From Moraxella sp. VT-16-12 (GTDB lineage: Bacteria > Pseudomonadota > Gammaproteobacteria > Pseudomonadales > Moraxellaceae), in NCBI RefSeq assembly GCF_002224245.2, contig NZ_NKHK02000005.1, forward strand, positions 62,001-126,000: DNA of 64,000 bases, in the 5' to 3' direction. The position numbers and the translations under genes were made by a program. The notes beneath the pieces were generated by a model. The model did no database searches and was not told the origin of the DNA. It saw only the letters and a list, made by a program, of their open reading frames with translations. Shown here one piece after another: positions 27,598-39,862 of the stretch. How positions within the stretch are numbered: the stretch's first letter is position 1; each line of letters opens with the position of its first letter.

Positions 27598-29061
27598 TTA
27601 ATATGCTTGAATAAGATGGCTTTTGATATAACCATCAACAAAATAGCTTAGTTGATTAATCAACCATAGAATATTATTATCCTCGTAAGCTTTTAATAAA
27701 TTCGATTCAAATATTTCTATCTCATCAATTGGGAAGCTTTTTTCCATTGCTTTTATAATCAAGGGGTGTTCTGTTTTTTGCAAACCCTCTCCCGAAATAA
27801 GCAGTTCTTCATACAGCTTTTCACCAGGTCTTAACCCTGTATAAATAATATCAATACCATCAGGATTGGATTGATTCTTGATGGCATGGCCACTTAGTCG
27901 AATCATTTTTTGAGCCAGATCATTAATCTTCACAGGCTTACCCATATCCAATAAAAAAACATCGCCACCCATCGCCATCGCCCCTGCCTGAATCACAAGC
28001 TGGGATGCCTCAGGAATAGTCATAAAATAACGGGTAATTTCAGGATGTGTTACAGTGACAGGTCCACCCTCTTGAATCTGTCGCTTAAACAAAGGGATGA
28101 CTGATCCAGATGATCCTAAAACATTGCCAAATCGCACCATAGAGATCTTAGTCTTATGATTTGGATTGGCGGCTAAGCCCTGACAAACAATTTCCGACAG
28201 TCTCTTACTGCAACCCATAATGTTGGTTGGGCGAACAGCCTTATCTGTCGAAATCAAAATAAAGGTATCTACACCCGCCTTGATAGCTGCTCTTACGCAA
28301 TTTGCTGTACCAATAAAATTATTAATCACACCCGCAAAAGGATTATGCTCAACCATTGGCACATGTTTATAAGCAGCGGCATGATACACAGTATCAACAT
28401 AAAATTTAGAATAAATGTGGCTGAGTACAATGTTGTCCAACACACTACCTATCATAGAAAAAATAGGTAATGCATCATTGCCTTTTTTTAATTCAGTTTC
28501 TATGGTGTATAGTGCATATTCAGATACATCAAACAAAATTAGTGTTTTTGGATTTAATTTCACCACCTGTCTGGCAAGCTCACTACCAATTGAACCACCA
28601 GCTCCTGTAATTAATACAGTTTTATTTGTGATATTTTTATTTAGCAAATCACCTAATGGCTTCACTACATTTCTACCCAACAAATCCTCTAATTGAATGT
28701 CATAAATTTGTGACGTATTTGCACGCCCTAGCAAAATATCAGTTAAGTTAGGCAAAGTGAGTACTTTTACTGGAAATTGATTTAAAAACCCATAAATCTC
28801 CAAGCGTCTTTTTTGTGGCAGTGAGGGGATGGCCAAAATGACAATCTTAACACCATACTGATCAATGATGGATTTAAGATGGATTGGCTCATAAATGCCC
28901 ACCCCTTCAATATTGTCGTCATCAAGTGTCTTATTATCATCTATAAAGCCCGCCACATGATATTCATTTTTATTACATAGATGATAAAACAACTCTCTAC
29001 CACCAGCACCCGCACCATATATCACCACTGAATCTTTACGTACACTGTTTTGTTGCTCCAT
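27598..29061 (-). CDS. UDP-GlcNAc 4,6-dehydratase-like enzyme (PglF/CapD family, no membrane domain)
   Basis: 487 aa. The N-terminal Rossmann segment (VIYGAGAGGRELFYHL near residue 14) is followed by the catalytic SDR domain, with NAD motif TGAGGSIGSELARQ near residue 150, HAAAYKHVPMVEHNP, and STDKAVRPTNIMGCSKRLSE, which carries the MxxxK that replaces YxxxK in this family. It should convert UDP-GlcNAc to a 4-keto-6-deoxy sugar for the aminotransferase next door (22-bp gap). Most PglF/WbpM homologues begin with four transmembrane helices; none is seen here, so this is a soluble short form. First gene of the capsule synthesis region, separated from the export genes by a degenerate IS. Confidence 0.85.
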   Translation of the reverse strand: MEQQNSVRKDSVVIYGAGAGGRELFYHLCNKNEYHVAGFIDDNKTLDDDNIEGVGIYEPIHLKSIIDQYGVKIVILAIPSLPQKRRLEIYGFLNQFPVKVLTLPNLTDILLGRANTSQIYDIQLEDLLGRNVVKPLGDLLNKNITNKTVLITGAGGSIGSELARQVVKLNPKTLILFDVSEYALYTIETELKKGNDALPIFSMIGSVLDNIVLSHIYSKFYVDTVYHAAAYKHVPMVEHNPFAGVINNFIGTANCVRAAIKAGVDTFILISTDKAVRPTNIMGCSKRLSEIVCQGLAANPNHKTKISMVRFGNVLGSSGSVIPLFKRQIQEGGPVTVTHPEITRYFMTIPEASQLVIQAGAMAMGGDVFLLDMGKPVKINDLAQKMIRLSGHAIKNQSNPDGIDIIYTGLRPGEKLYEELLISGEGLQKTEHPLIIKAMEKSFPIDEIEIFESNLLKAYEDNNILWLINQLSYFVDGYIKSHLIQAY

Positions 29062-29807
29062 TATCTCACCTTATATATGCCAAGTTGCTAAACGCATCCT
29101 TAATATCTATGTTTTCGTACCTGAAAACACCACTAACCCACATTATTAACTAACATCATTGCATTAACATATCTCTTCATCTATGACGACATGCTTGGTT
29201 TTTTTCACAAAAAAAAGTAAGTGTCATGATTCCATACCACCAAACCTAAAAAATTAACCAAATCCCATAAATAATGTTGCAGTTTATCAACATCTTTATT
29301 TCAACACTACTCGCATTCTTTTAAGTGGAGCTCAAAGTTGACAGTTATACCATTAAACTTGGCTAGTATGACAGCCCATAGATAGACCCCATCATCTCTT
29401 TCAAAGATGCTAAAAAGGTTTTTAGTACACCACGATCACGCTTGAGCTTACCATGAAAGTTACGTTGGCATTTAGCACCAAAGTAGCTTTTGTCAAGCTC
29501 TATTTCACATATAATAATATTTTCTGACTTGGTACTTATAAATTTCTTGACGAAAGATGTTGTATCGATGGTTAATTGTATTACGCTTAATGCTAATCAA
29601 AAGCATTATTTTGACAACATCCGCATCAACACAAAACAATTTAATGATTTTTTTGACTTTATAGGCACTTAATTGACCGTTGTATTTCATATAGCCAGTC
29701 TAGTATTGGTTGGGTTGCTGGTCTAGAGCCTCCAAATATCCAACAATTACAATTTTATTCATTTTACACCCATGTACCAACAGATAAGTTAAATTATTTA
29801 CCAAAAA
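29062..29807. other. Intergenic region between capsule export and synthesis operons
   Basis: 746 bp with no intact gene. It holds the transposase relic at 29260-29690. Flanking parts are AT-rich and unassigned; the promoter of the synthesis genes must lie at 29062-29260, but no convincing -35/-10 pair was found. Confidence 0.6.
29260..29690 (-). pseudogene. Degenerate IS1016-type (IS1595 family) transposase
   Basis: The first ~60 codons (29690-29505) read like the N-terminal HTH of IS1016 transposases (SAYKVKKIIKLFCVD, TINHRYNIFRQEI). After a stop and a one-base frameshift the catalytic core resumes as EIELDKSYFGAK and then FHGKLKRDRG. A large internal deletion leads to the C-terminal piece AKFNGITVNFELHLKECE, ended by stops. 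It lies between capsule export and synthesis genes. No terminal inverted repeats were identified, so the ends are approximate. Confidence 0.8.
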
Positions 29808-30455
29808 TCACAAACCACGATAAACCCCAAACGCCTCTTCCATATCATCAAATACTGTCATCACCCCAGCATCTAAAATGGCGGCTTTATCACAATATTT
29901 TTTGACCAGATTTAGCTCATGAGACACCAAAATCATCGCTTTATGCCCACGTTTTTCAAACAGCTCAGTTTGGCATTTTTGTTTAAAACTGGCATCCCCC
30001 ACCGAAATCACTTCATCAATCAAATAACAGTCAAAATCAATCGCCATAGAAATGGCAAAGGCCAATCTTGCTTTCATGCCTGATGAATAGACTCTAACAG
30101 GCTCATATAAGTATTTGCCCAATTCAGCAAAGGATTCCACCATCACCATCGCTTGATGATAATCTGTGTTATAAATGCGACAGACAAAACGAACATTATC
30201 CGCGCCGGTCAGACTGCCTTGAAACGCTCCACTGAATGCAATTGGCCATGAAATGTTCATGTCTTTAATGATTTTGCCTGAAGTGGGTTTTTCCACACCA
30301 CCTAATAATCTGACCAATGTGGATTTGCCCGCGCCATTTCTGCCCAATATACCAACTTTTTCACCGTTGTCAATGGTGAGATTGATGTCTTTTAGTACTT
30401 CTCTTTTGCCTTTGCCAAAGGGGTAAACTTTGGTAACATGTTCTAATTTAATCAT
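29808..30455 (-). CDS. ctrD: Capsule export ABC transporter ATPase (KpsT/CtrD type)
   Basis: ATP-hydrolysing subunit of the capsule exporter at the inner membrane. 215 aa. Walker A is GRNGAGKST near residue 39, the signature motif is [12 protein letters not shown] near residue 126, Walker B is [12 protein letters not shown], and the switch His is in LVSHE. The short length and the SSGM signature variant are characteristic of the KpsT/CtrD/BexA group. It is the last export gene, 5 bp after the permease gene. Confidence 0.93.
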   Translation of the reverse strand: MIKLEHVTKVYPFGKGKREVLKDINLTIDNGEKVGILGRNGAGKSTLVRLLGGVEKPTSGKIIKDMNISWPIAFSGAFQGSLTGADNVRFVCRIYNTDYHQAMVMVESFAELGKYLYEPVRVYSSGMKARLAFAISMAIDFDCYLIDEVISVGDASFKQKCQTELFEKRGHKAMILVSHELNLVKKYCDKAAILDAGVMTVFDDMEEAFGVYRGL

Positions 30456-30460
30456 ATTTT

Positions 30461-31258
30461 TTATATTTCTGCTTTATGGCTAATATGTCTGATTAACATC
30501 AAACCAACAAAAGACAAGATAATATTACAAGAAATCATATAAGCAATACTTTCATAAGTGGGAATCACATCACCATAATACCCATGACGAATCATTTCGG
30601 TAAAATGTACCATGGGCACATATAAAATATATTCTTTAGCAATCTCAGGCAGCCAATGCACAAAAAATAACGCCCCTGAAATGGGAAACATGACAAAGCT
30701 AATCATACCCCAAAGGCGATTTACCAAATCTGATAATTCACACAGTGATCCCATTACAAATGAAAACGCCACGGTAAACCACACCAACAATGCCCCACCA
30801 TAAACCATGTATAAAAAATCATTGGGTAAAGACATCTCGCCGAGCACATAAAAAATAAAAGACAATAATAAAAATGAAATCAGCGCCCCAAAAATCTCCA
30901 ACCATATTCGCGCCAAAAACACGTCCAAAATGGTCACATTACGATGATATAACAACCCTGAATTGGCGCCTATGGCTTTGGTGACTTTGCTGGCACTATT
31001 ACGCCAACATAACACCACCGAATAACCAATCACTGCAAACGGAATCATTTCTATGCCATGCTGTCCCGCTCGAACCAGTCCCCAAAATAAAGAAATGAAA
31101 GCCACAAAAATCGTTGGCTCAATAAAAAGCCACGCAAAACCAATATTATGTCGTCCATAGCGCGTGATAATCTCACGCATGAGCAGGGCATAAACCACTC
31201 TAAACTGAATTTTTAAAGAATGACCAAATGCCTTAAAGGACGATAAATAATTAGTCAT
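30461..31258 (-). CDS. ctrC: Capsule export ABC transporter permease (KpsM/CtrC type)
   Basis: Integral membrane subunit that moves the lipid-linked capsule across the inner membrane. 265 aa with about six transmembrane helices of the ABC-2 type. The motif [16 protein letters not shown] near residue 36 is highly typical of KpsM/CtrC/BexB. Its start overlaps the end of the ctrB-like gene by 8 bp, indicating translational coupling. Confidence 0.93.
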   Translation of the reverse strand: MTNYLSSFKAFGHSLKIQFRVVYALLMREIITRYGRHNIGFAWLFIEPTIFVAFISLFWGLVRAGQHGIEMIPFAVIGYSVVLCWRNSASKVTKAIGANSGLLYHRNVTILDVFLARIWLEIFGALISFLLLSFIFYVLGEMSLPNDFLYMVYGGALLVWFTVAFSFVMGSLCELSDLVNRLWGMISFVMFPISGALFFVHWLPEIAKEYILYVPMVHFTEMIRHGYYGDVIPTYESIAYMISCNIILSFVGLMLIRHISHKAEI

Positions 31259-32384
31259 TATGCTCTTTCACCCCAGCGATGAACAAACGCAGTGTCCCCC
31301 ACAACAAAAGACAGAACACCAATCCCGACACCGCATTTTTAAAGCGTTCAGGCTTGGTGGCTTCATCAGGCAGTGAAGGCGCAGCTAAGGTCTCTAAATA
31401 CAGCTGTTTTTGATTAAAATCAATTTTGGCCTGCTCATAGCTTGCCATCGCAGACACCAGTTGTTTGTCCGCCAGCTCTTTTTCTAATTGCAAGCGCTGA
31501 AACTCCACCGAGCGATTAGAAAGCGACACGTCTGTGGGGCCAGTCACCAGTTTGGATTTTTCGGCGATGTTCTTTTTTAGGCTTTTAATGCGCGTTTCCA
31601 TCGCTTTGATTTGTGGGTTTTCTGGGGTGATTTCTTTGGCTTGGGTTAATTGCGTTTCGGTCTGAATGAGTGCATCTTGCAATTTTGAAATCTCTTGCAG
31701 CACAATGGCAGACTGTCCTTCTGGATTAAAGACTTCATTTTTTACCCGATATTCTGCCAAATTATTGGCAGCAGCCGATGATTTGTCTTGGGCTTCTTTG
31801 ACTTCTTTTTCAGAGGCGACCAAAATGTCATTTTTGGCATTATTGTTAATGCGGTTAATGACGTCTTCGCTCATCTTTAATAAGGCCTGATTGATTTTTT
31901 GAGCGTCATCGGCAGTATAAGCTTCTATTTGTAAGGTGGAAATGGAAGACGCTGGGTCATAAACCACTTTGACTTTTTTATCAAAATATTCATAAAAATT
32001 CTCAAAGGTGGGTTTTTTTATCACCCCAAAACGGCTGACAATGTCCACTGACTTATCAGAATATTTATTTTGAATGTCCAGCTCGTCTTTTAGATTTTGG
32101 GTAGCATCACGACTGGTCAAATAATCACGCACCAAATAACTGTCATCAGATGAAGCACTAAATCCAATATTTTGTAGCATCATGCCCAATCCTGAGGTGG
32201 ATTGCTGATTAGGGCTTCTGATGACAAATTTAGATTCTGACGTATAAACATCAGAGGCAATAAATCCATAATAAATAGACAGCAGTAGTGTTGGCACAAC
32301 CACACACAACCAAAATAAAGGGTCTAAATATGTGGTGATTTTTTTAATTTTTGGTTTTTTTAACATATTGTCCCCATCATTCAT
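31251..32384 (-). CDS. ctrB: Capsule export inner-membrane adaptor (KpsE/CtrB type)
   Basis: Polysaccharide co-polymerase-like protein linking the ABC transporter to the outer-membrane channel. 377 aa with a transmembrane helix near residues 25-45 (LFWLCVVVPTLLLSIYYGF), a periplasmic domain starting at YTSESKFVIRSP, a long coiled-coil region near residues 190-310 and a second helix near the C-terminus (NAVSGLVFCLLLWGTLRLF). The ATG at 32384 overlaps the preceding stop by 8 bp (ATGAATGA); an internal ATG six codons later is the alternative. Confidence 0.9.
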   Translation of the reverse strand: MNDGDNMLKKPKIKKITTYLDPLFWLCVVVPTLLLSIYYGFIASDVYTSESKFVIRSPNQQSTSGLGMMLQNIGFSASSDDSYLVRDYLTSRDATQNLKDELDIQNKYSDKSVDIVSRFGVIKKPTFENFYEYFDKKVKVVYDPASSISTLQIEAYTADDAQKINQALLKMSEDVINRINNNAKNDILVASEKEVKEAQDKSSAAANNLAEYRVKNEVFNPEGQSAIVLQEISKLQDALIQTETQLTQAKEITPENPQIKAMETRIKSLKKNIAEKSKLVTGPTDVSLSNRSVEFQRLQLEKELADKQLVSAMASYEQAKIDFNQKQLYLETLAAPSLPDEATKPERFKNAVSGLVFCLLLWGTLRLFIAGVKEHND

Positions 32385-33549
32385 TTAAATTATCTATGGT
32401 GTTAATAATAAATGCTCCTTGTCCTATCAAAGTAACAAATTTACGAAACTCCACGGCTGGGGCATTAGACACATAAATCAAATCTTTGTCCTTAACGGCA
32501 AAGTTTTGAGCGACAATATAGTTAATGGGGTCTTTAAGATTTAAGCGATAAATAACAGGCACAATAGACTGGCGACGAAACTCTGGGGGCAAAGCTTGGT
32601 ATTGCTCAGCATTTAAAACATTAATGGATTCTTGACGAAAAATAAACACACCACGAGCATCTGCCCGACTGTCATTTAAACCACCTGCCCGAGCCAATGC
32701 TTGCATGAGTGAGATGCCACCTGTCTCAAAGCTAATCTCATCATTTTTGGCGACCGCTCCTAATACGGTAAAACTTTTGGTTTGATAATGCACCGCCACC
32801 ACGTCGCCTTTTTGTAATAAGACATTTTGGGCAGGGTCGCTCATCACCTTATCAAAGGGCATCTCCACCGATTGTCCACGGCGGTTGAGCTGAATGGTTA
32901 CACGGCTAGATGGGTGCTTTGTACCACCTGCGGCAGCAATGGCATCTAACAGTCTCTCTCCTTTGCCTGTCAATGGCATGCGAGTACTGTTATTGACTTC
33001 GCCAATGATGGTGATATCAGCAGTATTATTTTTGGCAATGCGTACGACCGCACTTGGGTTGTTAGCCTTTTTGTGCAAGCCTTTAACAATCATGTCCTGC
33101 ACTTGTTGTGGGGTTTTGCCCGAAACAACCAGTTTACCCACAAAAGGAATGGTAATCTGTCCACGATTATCCACCATCTGTTCGGGTAATTTCACTTCTT
33201 TTGAACCTGTTAAAGTGGCAATATCGCTGGCAGAACCAAATAATAAGGCAGGGGGTGCTTCCCAAATGGACACATCCACCACATCGCCTGCATTGATGGT
33301 GTTATTAAAGCCTGATGACGTACGAAAATAATCGGAAAAACGCCTGTTTGGGCTTACATCTGTGGTCCGATGAGTGATTTGATTGTCAATATCAATGATG
33401 GTTAGACCTGTGCCTGCGGTATCTACCTGTTGTTCTATGATTCTTTTGCTAGGACCTGATGCGGGCTGCCAGTTACTGATGGCTTGGCAGCCTGATAAGG
33501 CAGTGATAAGTAACATACTACTCATCGAGTAAAGAAAGGGAGTTTTCAT
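32377..33549 (-). CDS. ctrA: Capsule export outer-membrane lipoprotein (KpsD/CtrA type)
   Basis: Outer-membrane channel for capsule export. 390 aa. The lipoprotein signal ends in LSGC with Cys21. The polysaccharide export (Poly_export) domain begins near INAGDVVDVSIWEAPP (residue ~85), and SLBB-like soluble ligand-binding domains follow (VPLTGKGERLLDAIAAAGG and SFTVLGAV). It is first in the ctrABCD-like operon behind a promoter at 33581-33610. There is no clear Shine-Dalgarno, but a hairpin ATAACT/AGTTAT sits just before the start codon. Confidence 0.92.
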   Translation of the reverse strand: MKTPFLYSMSSMLLITALSGCQAISNWQPASGPSKRIIEQQVDTAGTGLTIIDIDNQITHRTTDVSPNRRFSDYFRTSSGFNNTINAGDVVDVSIWEAPPALLFGSASDIATLTGSKEVKLPEQMVDNRGQITIPFVGKLVVSGKTPQQVQDMIVKGLHKKANNPSAVVRIAKNNTADITIIGEVNNSTRMPLTGKGERLLDAIAAAGGTKHPSSRVTIQLNRRGQSVEMPFDKVMSDPAQNVLLQKGDVVAVHYQTKSFTVLGAVAKNDEISFETGGISLMQALARAGGLNDSRADARGVFIFRQESINVLNAEQYQALPPEFRRQSIVPVIYRLNLKDPINYIVAQNFAVKDKDLIYVSNAPAVEFRKFVTLIGQGAFIINTIDNLNE

Positions 33550-33550
33550 T

Positions 33551-33566
33551 ATAACTGCAAAGTTAT
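33551..33566 (-). promoter_or_regulatory. Hairpin just upstream of the ctrA start codon
   Basis: Perfect inverted repeat ATAACT-GCAA-AGTTAT in the 5' leader, ending 2 nt before the ATG. It could limit ribosome access. Sequence evidence only. Confidence 0.35.
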
Positions 33567-33580
33567 CATCATTACATTTT

Positions 33581-33610
33581 ATTATAACATAAAAACCACT
33601 TTAATACCAA
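33581..33610 (-). promoter_or_regulatory. Capsule export operon promoter
   Basis: On the minus strand TTGGTA (33605-33610), 18 bp spacer and a perfect TATAAT (33581-33586), 30 bp before the ctrA ATG. Confidence 0.55.
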
Positions 33611-33647
33611 TTGTTTACCCTTGCTTACAAACAACATACCCGACATA

Positions 33648-33678
33648 AAAAATAGATGGCAAAATACCATCTATTTTT
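33648..33678 (-). terminator. Rho-independent terminator after lpdA
   Basis: 12-bp perfect stem (AAAAATAGATGG with its complement) around a 7-nt loop. T-runs lie on both sides, so it could act in both directions. It ends the sdh-suc-lpd block before the capsule operon. Confidence 0.8.
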
Positions 33679-33730
33679 ATATGACATGCAATTTTTAGAT
33701 ATAGCTCAAAAATTAAAGCATGTAAATGAC

Positions 33731-36458
<2,728 letters not shown>

Positions 36459-36525
36459 ACAAAACTCCAATATTTTTAAGTATTAAAACAATGCCAAAAG
36501 CCCATCAGCTCTTGGCAAAATTAAA

Positions 36526-39396
36526 TTATTGCAACGCTTCAACAGACACATTCAAAGCGTTGGCAATGAGTGCTTTTTGTTGAGCGTTGTGCATTTTTGG
36601 TGAGCCTGTCGCAGGAGCGGCGGCTGATGGACGAGCTGATGGCTTGATGACTTTGGCATCGGTCAAATGTTCATCAACCAAACCATACAAATGCGGAGCC
36701 AGATATAGCCATGCACCTTGGTTAAGTGGCTCTTCTTGTGTCCACATGATTTGCTCTAAGTTTGGATATTTGGCAAGTTCAGCCACGATACGCTCTTTGG
36801 GCAGCGGATATAGCTGCTCAATACGCACAATCGCCACATCATCAATGCCAAGTTTGCGGCGAGCTTCTAGTAGCTCATAGTACACTTTACCACCACATAG
36901 CACCAAACGCACCACTTTGCTGTTGTCGAGTGCATCAATCTCAGGCAGCACCGTCTCAAACTTACCATCTACCAACTCATCAAGCATGGATGTGGCTAAT
37001 GGGTGGCGAAGTAGAGATTTTGGCGACATCACCACCAATGGTTTGCGGATTGGGCGTACCACCTGACGGCGTAGTGCGTGGAAAATCTGTGCAGGGGTGG
37101 TTGGGGTAATCACCTGCATGTTGTCTTCGGCACACAACTGTAAAAAACGCTCCAAACGTGCTGATGAATGCTCAGGACCTTGACCTTCAAAGCCGTGTGG
37201 CAATAGCATGGTCAAACCACAAACACGTTGCCATTTGGTCTCGCCAGATGAGATAAACTGGTCAATCACCACCTGAGCACCATTAGCAAAATCACCAAAC
37301 TGAGCTTCCCAAACAATCAAAGCGTTTGGCATGGTGGTGGCATAGCCATACTCAAAAGCGAGCACCGCTTCTTCGGACAGTAGCGAGTTGTATGTGGCAA
37401 AGCGGGCTTGGTTTTCGCTGACGTGTTGTAGCGGAATGTACATACTGCCGTCTTTCATGTTAAACAGCTCTGAATGACGGTGGCTAAATGTACCACGACC
37501 CACATCTTCGCCCGTGATACGCACCAGCGAGCCTTCGTCCACAAGACTGGCGTACGCCAAAGTCTCAGCAGCTCCCCAGTTGAGTGGCTCTTTGCCAGTT
37601 TGCATGTTAAGACGCTGCTCTATCACTTTGGCAACTTGGCGTTGTAGCTCAAAGCCTTCTGGGATTTTTGCCATGGCATGAGCATAAGATTTTAGTTTTT
37701 CGGCAGGCACGCCTGTTTGCCAATCATCTTCTAGTGTATGACCCAAGTACGGCTTCCAATCCACAAACAGCTTGGTATCAGGCTCTTTGGCAAGCCCTTG
37801 TGCCACATCATCACCGTTGTCTAGGGCAACACGATAAGCGTCTTCTATTTGACTTGCCTCTTCAGCAGTCAATACGCCTTCATCAACCAATTTTTGAGCA
37901 TATTGGGTGCGAGTGGTGGGCAGTTTTTTGATGATTTGATACATCAAAGGCTGTGTTGCCATTGGCTCATCAGATTCGTTATGACCATTACGGCGATAAC
38001 ACACCAAATCTAGCACCACGTCTTTACCAAACTCAGTGCGATAATCTAGCACAAGCTGGCTGGCAAACACCACCGCCTCAGGGTCGTCGCCATTGACGTG
38101 CAAAACAGGGGCATGCACCATTTTGGCAACATCTGTACAGTATTCAGTAGAGCGAGCGTCTTCGGGGCGAGAAGTGGTAAAGCCCACTTGGTTATTGATG
38201 ACAATGTGTACTGTGCCGCCTGTTTTGTAGGCACGAGTTTGCGACATTTGGAAGGTTTCTTGGTTGACACCTTGACCAGCAAAAGCAGCATCACCATGCA
38301 CCACGATAGGCAACACGGTACTGTTGTCAATGTCATAGCCATATTTTTCACTACGGCGAGCTTGTCTGGCACGCACCGAACCAAGCATCACAGGCGAGAC
38401 GATTTCTAGGTGAGATGGGTTGTAAGCCAATGCCAAATGTAGCTCACCGCCTTTGGTGATGACGTTTGAGCTAAATCCGTTGTGATATTTAACGTCGCCT
38501 GAACCTGTGGTGGGCTGAATTTTGCCATCAAACTCATCAAACAGCACTGATGGATTTTTACCCATGATATTGACAAGCAGGTTTAAGCGTCCACGGTGAG
38601 CCATACCAATGACCACTTCTTTGGCACCATAAGTACCCACACGTTGAATCATCTCGTGCACTGATGGGATAAAGCTCTCGCCACCTTCTAAGCCAAAACG
38701 TTTTACGCCTGTATATTTACGAGCCAAATACTTTTCTAGCCCTTCGGCAGCGGTCAGGCGTTCTAGGATTTCAAGTTTCTTTTCTTTGTCAAACTTGATG
38801 TAGCCTTGGTTGGATTCAATGTATTTTTCAATCCATTTTTTTTCGGTGGCGGTAAAGACGTGCATGTACTCATAGCCAATACTGCCACAATAAATCCGCT
38901 CACACACTTCAATGATTTCACGCAACGTGGCTTCGGATTTGCCAATATGCATCAGCGTGGTCGGAAAAACGGCATCTAGGTCAGACTCAGACAAGCCATG
39001 ATATTGTAAAGTCAAATCTTCAATGGCTTCACGCTTTTGTAGTCCTAATGGGTCAAGTTTGGCTTTGCGATGACCACGGCGGCGATAGGCACTAATAAGC
39101 TGTTGCACTGCCATTTGTTTAGGATCGCACTCACCAGTACCAACAGTCTGCACGACAGGACGAGCATTGGTTTGGTTACGTGCCAAAAGCAAAAACTGCT
39201 CTTTGATGGCATTGTGTGGGGCATCGCCTGCTTGCTCATATTGAGCAAAATATTGCTGCCATTCTTCGCTTACGCTGTTTTTATCCGCCAAATAGTCTTC
39301 ATAAAGCGTCTCAATGTACGCAATCCCATCTGCGGTCAGCTCAGTATTTTTATACGCAATGGTATCTTTACTGCTGTTTGTCATAATACTCGCCAT
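36526..39396 (-). CDS. sucA: 2-oxoglutarate dehydrogenase E1
   Basis: Thiamine-diphosphate-dependent decarboxylase of 2-oxoglutarate in the TCA cycle. 956 aa. The N-terminal segment DGIAYIETLYEDYLADKNSVSEEWQQYF binds the complex. YHNGFSSNV, the TPP site HGDAAFAGQGVNQE and NNQVGFTTSRP follow, and the C-terminal transketolase domain includes ISSGETKWQRVCGLTMLLPHG. ATGs at 39396 and 39384 are both possible; the first gives MASIMTNSS. It has its own promoter, separated from sdhB by a terminator. Confidence 0.95.
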   Translation of the reverse strand: MASIMTNSSKDTIAYKNTELTADGIAYIETLYEDYLADKNSVSEEWQQYFAQYEQAGDAPHNAIKEQFLLLARNQTNARPVVQTVGTGECDPKQMAVQQLISAYRRRGHRKAKLDPLGLQKREAIEDLTLQYHGLSESDLDAVFPTTLMHIGKSEATLREIIEVCERIYCGSIGYEYMHVFTATEKKWIEKYIESNQGYIKFDKEKKLEILERLTAAEGLEKYLARKYTGVKRFGLEGGESFIPSVHEMIQRVGTYGAKEVVIGMAHRGRLNLLVNIMGKNPSVLFDEFDGKIQPTTGSGDVKYHNGFSSNVITKGGELHLALAYNPSHLEIVSPVMLGSVRARQARRSEKYGYDIDNSTVLPIVVHGDAAFAGQGVNQETFQMSQTRAYKTGGTVHIVINNQVGFTTSRPEDARSTEYCTDVAKMVHAPVLHVNGDDPEAVVFASQLVLDYRTEFGKDVVLDLVCYRRNGHNESDEPMATQPLMYQIIKKLPTTRTQYAQKLVDEGVLTAEEASQIEDAYRVALDNGDDVAQGLAKEPDTKLFVDWKPYLGHTLEDDWQTGVPAEKLKSYAHAMAKIPEGFELQRQVAKVIEQRLNMQTGKEPLNWGAAETLAYASLVDEGSLVRITGEDVGRGTFSHRHSELFNMKDGSMYIPLQHVSENQARFATYNSLLSEEAVLAFEYGYATTMPNALIVWEAQFGDFANGAQVVIDQFISSGETKWQRVCGLTMLLPHGFEGQGPEHSSARLERFLQLCAEDNMQVITPTTPAQIFHALRRQVVRPIRKPLVVMSPKSLLRHPLATSMLDELVDGKFETVLPEIDALDNSKVVRLVLCGGKVYYELLEARRKLGIDDVAIVRIEQLYPLPKERIVAELAKYPNLEQIMWTQEEPLNQGAWLYLAPHLYGLVDEHLTDAKVIKPSARPSAAAPATGSPKMHNAQQKALIANALNVSVEALQ

Positions 39397-39820
39397 ATTG
39401 GTGGTTAATCTATCATTTGGTCAATCATAAACCAAACAAATCATCTGTCTGCGTGTACAATACGCACATCTTGCATAGTGTACGCCATTTAACAAAATAT
39501 AACAAGTTTCAATCCCCATAAAAACACGCCCTGTTTAAAAATTTTACCACCACCATCCCACAATAACCATAAATCAAGTAAAATTTAGCCTTATTCTATT
39601 AATTTCATCAATATTTTTAATTAAAATTTTTAATGACATAATCCAATATCTCACCAAAAATCAATGTTCATTTATTTTAAAAAATGATGATTTTTCAAAT
39701 AGATGGTGCAATATTTATTAATAATTATTCCATTCACTTCCCCATGCTTAACTTGGGCTTTTTAAAGGTTTTGCTAAAAATGTTACGCCATTATTTCATC
39801 TGTTATTTTATGTTTAAAAT
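39397..39820 (-). other. sucA upstream region
   Basis: AT-rich non-coding DNA of more than 400 bp between the sdhB terminator and sucA. Apart from the promoter at 39477-39505 nothing is recognised; short frames on either strand have no coding character. Confidence 0.5.
39477..39505 (-). promoter_or_regulatory. Possible sucA promoter
   Basis: Minus-strand TTGTTA (39500-39505), 17-bp spacer, TACACT (39477-39482), about 80 bp before sucA. Confidence 0.45.
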
Positions 39821-39850
39821 AAAAAAAAGACCTTATGAAAAGGTCTTTTT
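39821..39850 (-). terminator. Terminator after sdhB
   Basis: Stem AAAGACCTT / AAGGTCTTT with a 4-nt loop and a run of Ts on both strands; it ends 12 bp beyond the sdhB stop. Confidence 0.85.
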
Positions 39851-39862
39851 GTTTGCCACAAA

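Noticed and set aside
29490-29672. Small plus-strand frame in the IS relic
   Set aside because: It is antisense to the recognisable transposase N-terminus and has no similarity of its own.
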